Shown here one piece after another: positions 5,041 through 5,456 of a stretch of DNA of 5,456 bases. Under the pieces are notes generated by a model. It did no database searches. It saw nothing but the letters and a program-made list of their open reading frames with translations, and had not been told where the DNA came from. Origin of the DNA: an uncultured Lachnospiraceae bacterium (lineage in GTDB: Bacteria; Bacillota; Clostridia; Lachnospirales; Lachnospiraceae). How positions within the stretch are numbered: the stretch's first letter is position 1; every line of letters starts with the position of its first letter. Location of the stretch: NCBI GenBank assembly GCA_902782655.1, contig CACZNY010000046.1, positions 1-5,456 of the forward strand, given 5' to 3'. The translations under genes were made by a program, and so were the position numbers.

Positions 5041-5456
5041 TTATACATAATATGATATCAACTGCTTCATGCGATTTATAAGATCCTCTTCAGTTTGATG
5101 CCATTTCTCTTCGTGGACATCTCCCAAGTTCCCATCTCCCATCCCGACATATGACTGCCAGAAACTTAACCAATAATTATATCTTGTCGGTCTTGGCTGC
5201 AGGTCGTTTGCGAACGGATGATACTCCGAATTAAAATCCTCATATACGACCTCAAAGGATTTTGTGGCATATTTATTCTTGACCGTAATGCGGATATGTG
5301 TATCTGATACGGATTCTATCTCATATACCCATTTTCTTAATCTGGATGAATGATCATCTTAAACCGACCAAAAGCCAGAACCTGACATTCATAGACGAAA
5401 GTCCTGTCCGTGACATAGACACCGTCCGGCATCGTCCTTGTCCCCTGATGTGACAG
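5041..5456 (-). pseudogene. 3' end of an unrecognised gene, broken by a frameshift
   Basis: From the window's right edge one frame reads ...MPDGVYVTDRTFVYECQVLA, FGRFK, then MIIHPD and TAA at 5339-5337. A second frame, offset by one base, continues the protein: DDHSSRLRKWVYEIESVSD and about 90 further residues to TAA at 5043-5041, ending LINRMKQLISYYV. The second frame has no start codon near its beginning and is blocked upstream by a TAA at the junction. Restoring one A in TTTAAGAT (about 5355-5363) gives an uninterrupted GRFKDDHSSRLRKWVYE, so a one-base deletion (mutation or sequencing error) is the simplest reading. The product is polar and rich in Tyr, Trp and Phe (for example RYNYWLSFWQSYVG), with no membrane segment in the visible part. 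I do not recognise it. It ends 46 bp before gene B, in the same direction, and probably shares its transcript. Confidence 0.6.

Noticed and set aside
5355..5363. Programmed -1 frameshift at TTTAAG
   Set aside because: The site does not fit a slippery heptamer and I see no downstream pseudoknot; a simple one-base deletion explains it better.

Overview
The window looks like chromosomal DNA of a low-to-mid-GC Gram-positive anaerobe of the Clostridia, most likely Lachnospiraceae. This is inferred from strong AGGAGG ribosome binding sites, lipoproteins with Lys-rich signal peptides, a Clostridia-style IS21 transposase remnant, and a GGGGACGGTTC palindrome of a kind I associate with such genomes. 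No rRNA, tRNA or CRISPR array is visible.

Layout, left to right. Bases 1-122 hold the first 40 codons of an unrecognised minus-strand gene that leaves the window. Bases 134-515 are a decayed minus-strand fragment of an Ig-like repeat surface protein with an in-frame TGA. Bases 516-553 form an 11-bp-stem palindrome joined directly to that fragment. Bases 659-2449 (gene A, 596 aa) and 3102-4994 (gene B, 630 aa) are two full-length, divergent paralogues on the minus strand: secreted lipoproteins with a copper-amine-oxidase-N-like module and a C-terminal S41 (tail-specific/tricorn-type) peptidase domain. The 652 bp between them contain overlapping promoter-like signals, three TGCGG-N5-AAC repeats, a 5' remnant of an IS21-family istA gene with a premature stop, a GC hairpin, and a small ORF of doubtful reality. 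Bases 5041-5456 are the 3' end of another minus-strand gene, unrecognised, broken by an apparent one-base frameshift, lying 46 bp upstream of gene B.

Both S41 proteins would be anchored on the outer face of the membrane and act on extracellular or cell-wall-associated peptides, if they are active. The most distinctive feature is an EF-hand-like calcium loop inserted in the peptidase domain at the same spacing in both paralogues (39 residues after the NGGG motif, 19 residues before the candidate nucleophile Ser). Around these two intact genes everything else is eroded: a nonsense mutation, a frameshift, a truncated IS and palindromic repeats. The locus therefore reads as an accessory, surface-protein region undergoing decay. 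I see no convincing new multi-gene system; the shared calcium-loop S41 lipoprotein design is the best candidate for something under-described.
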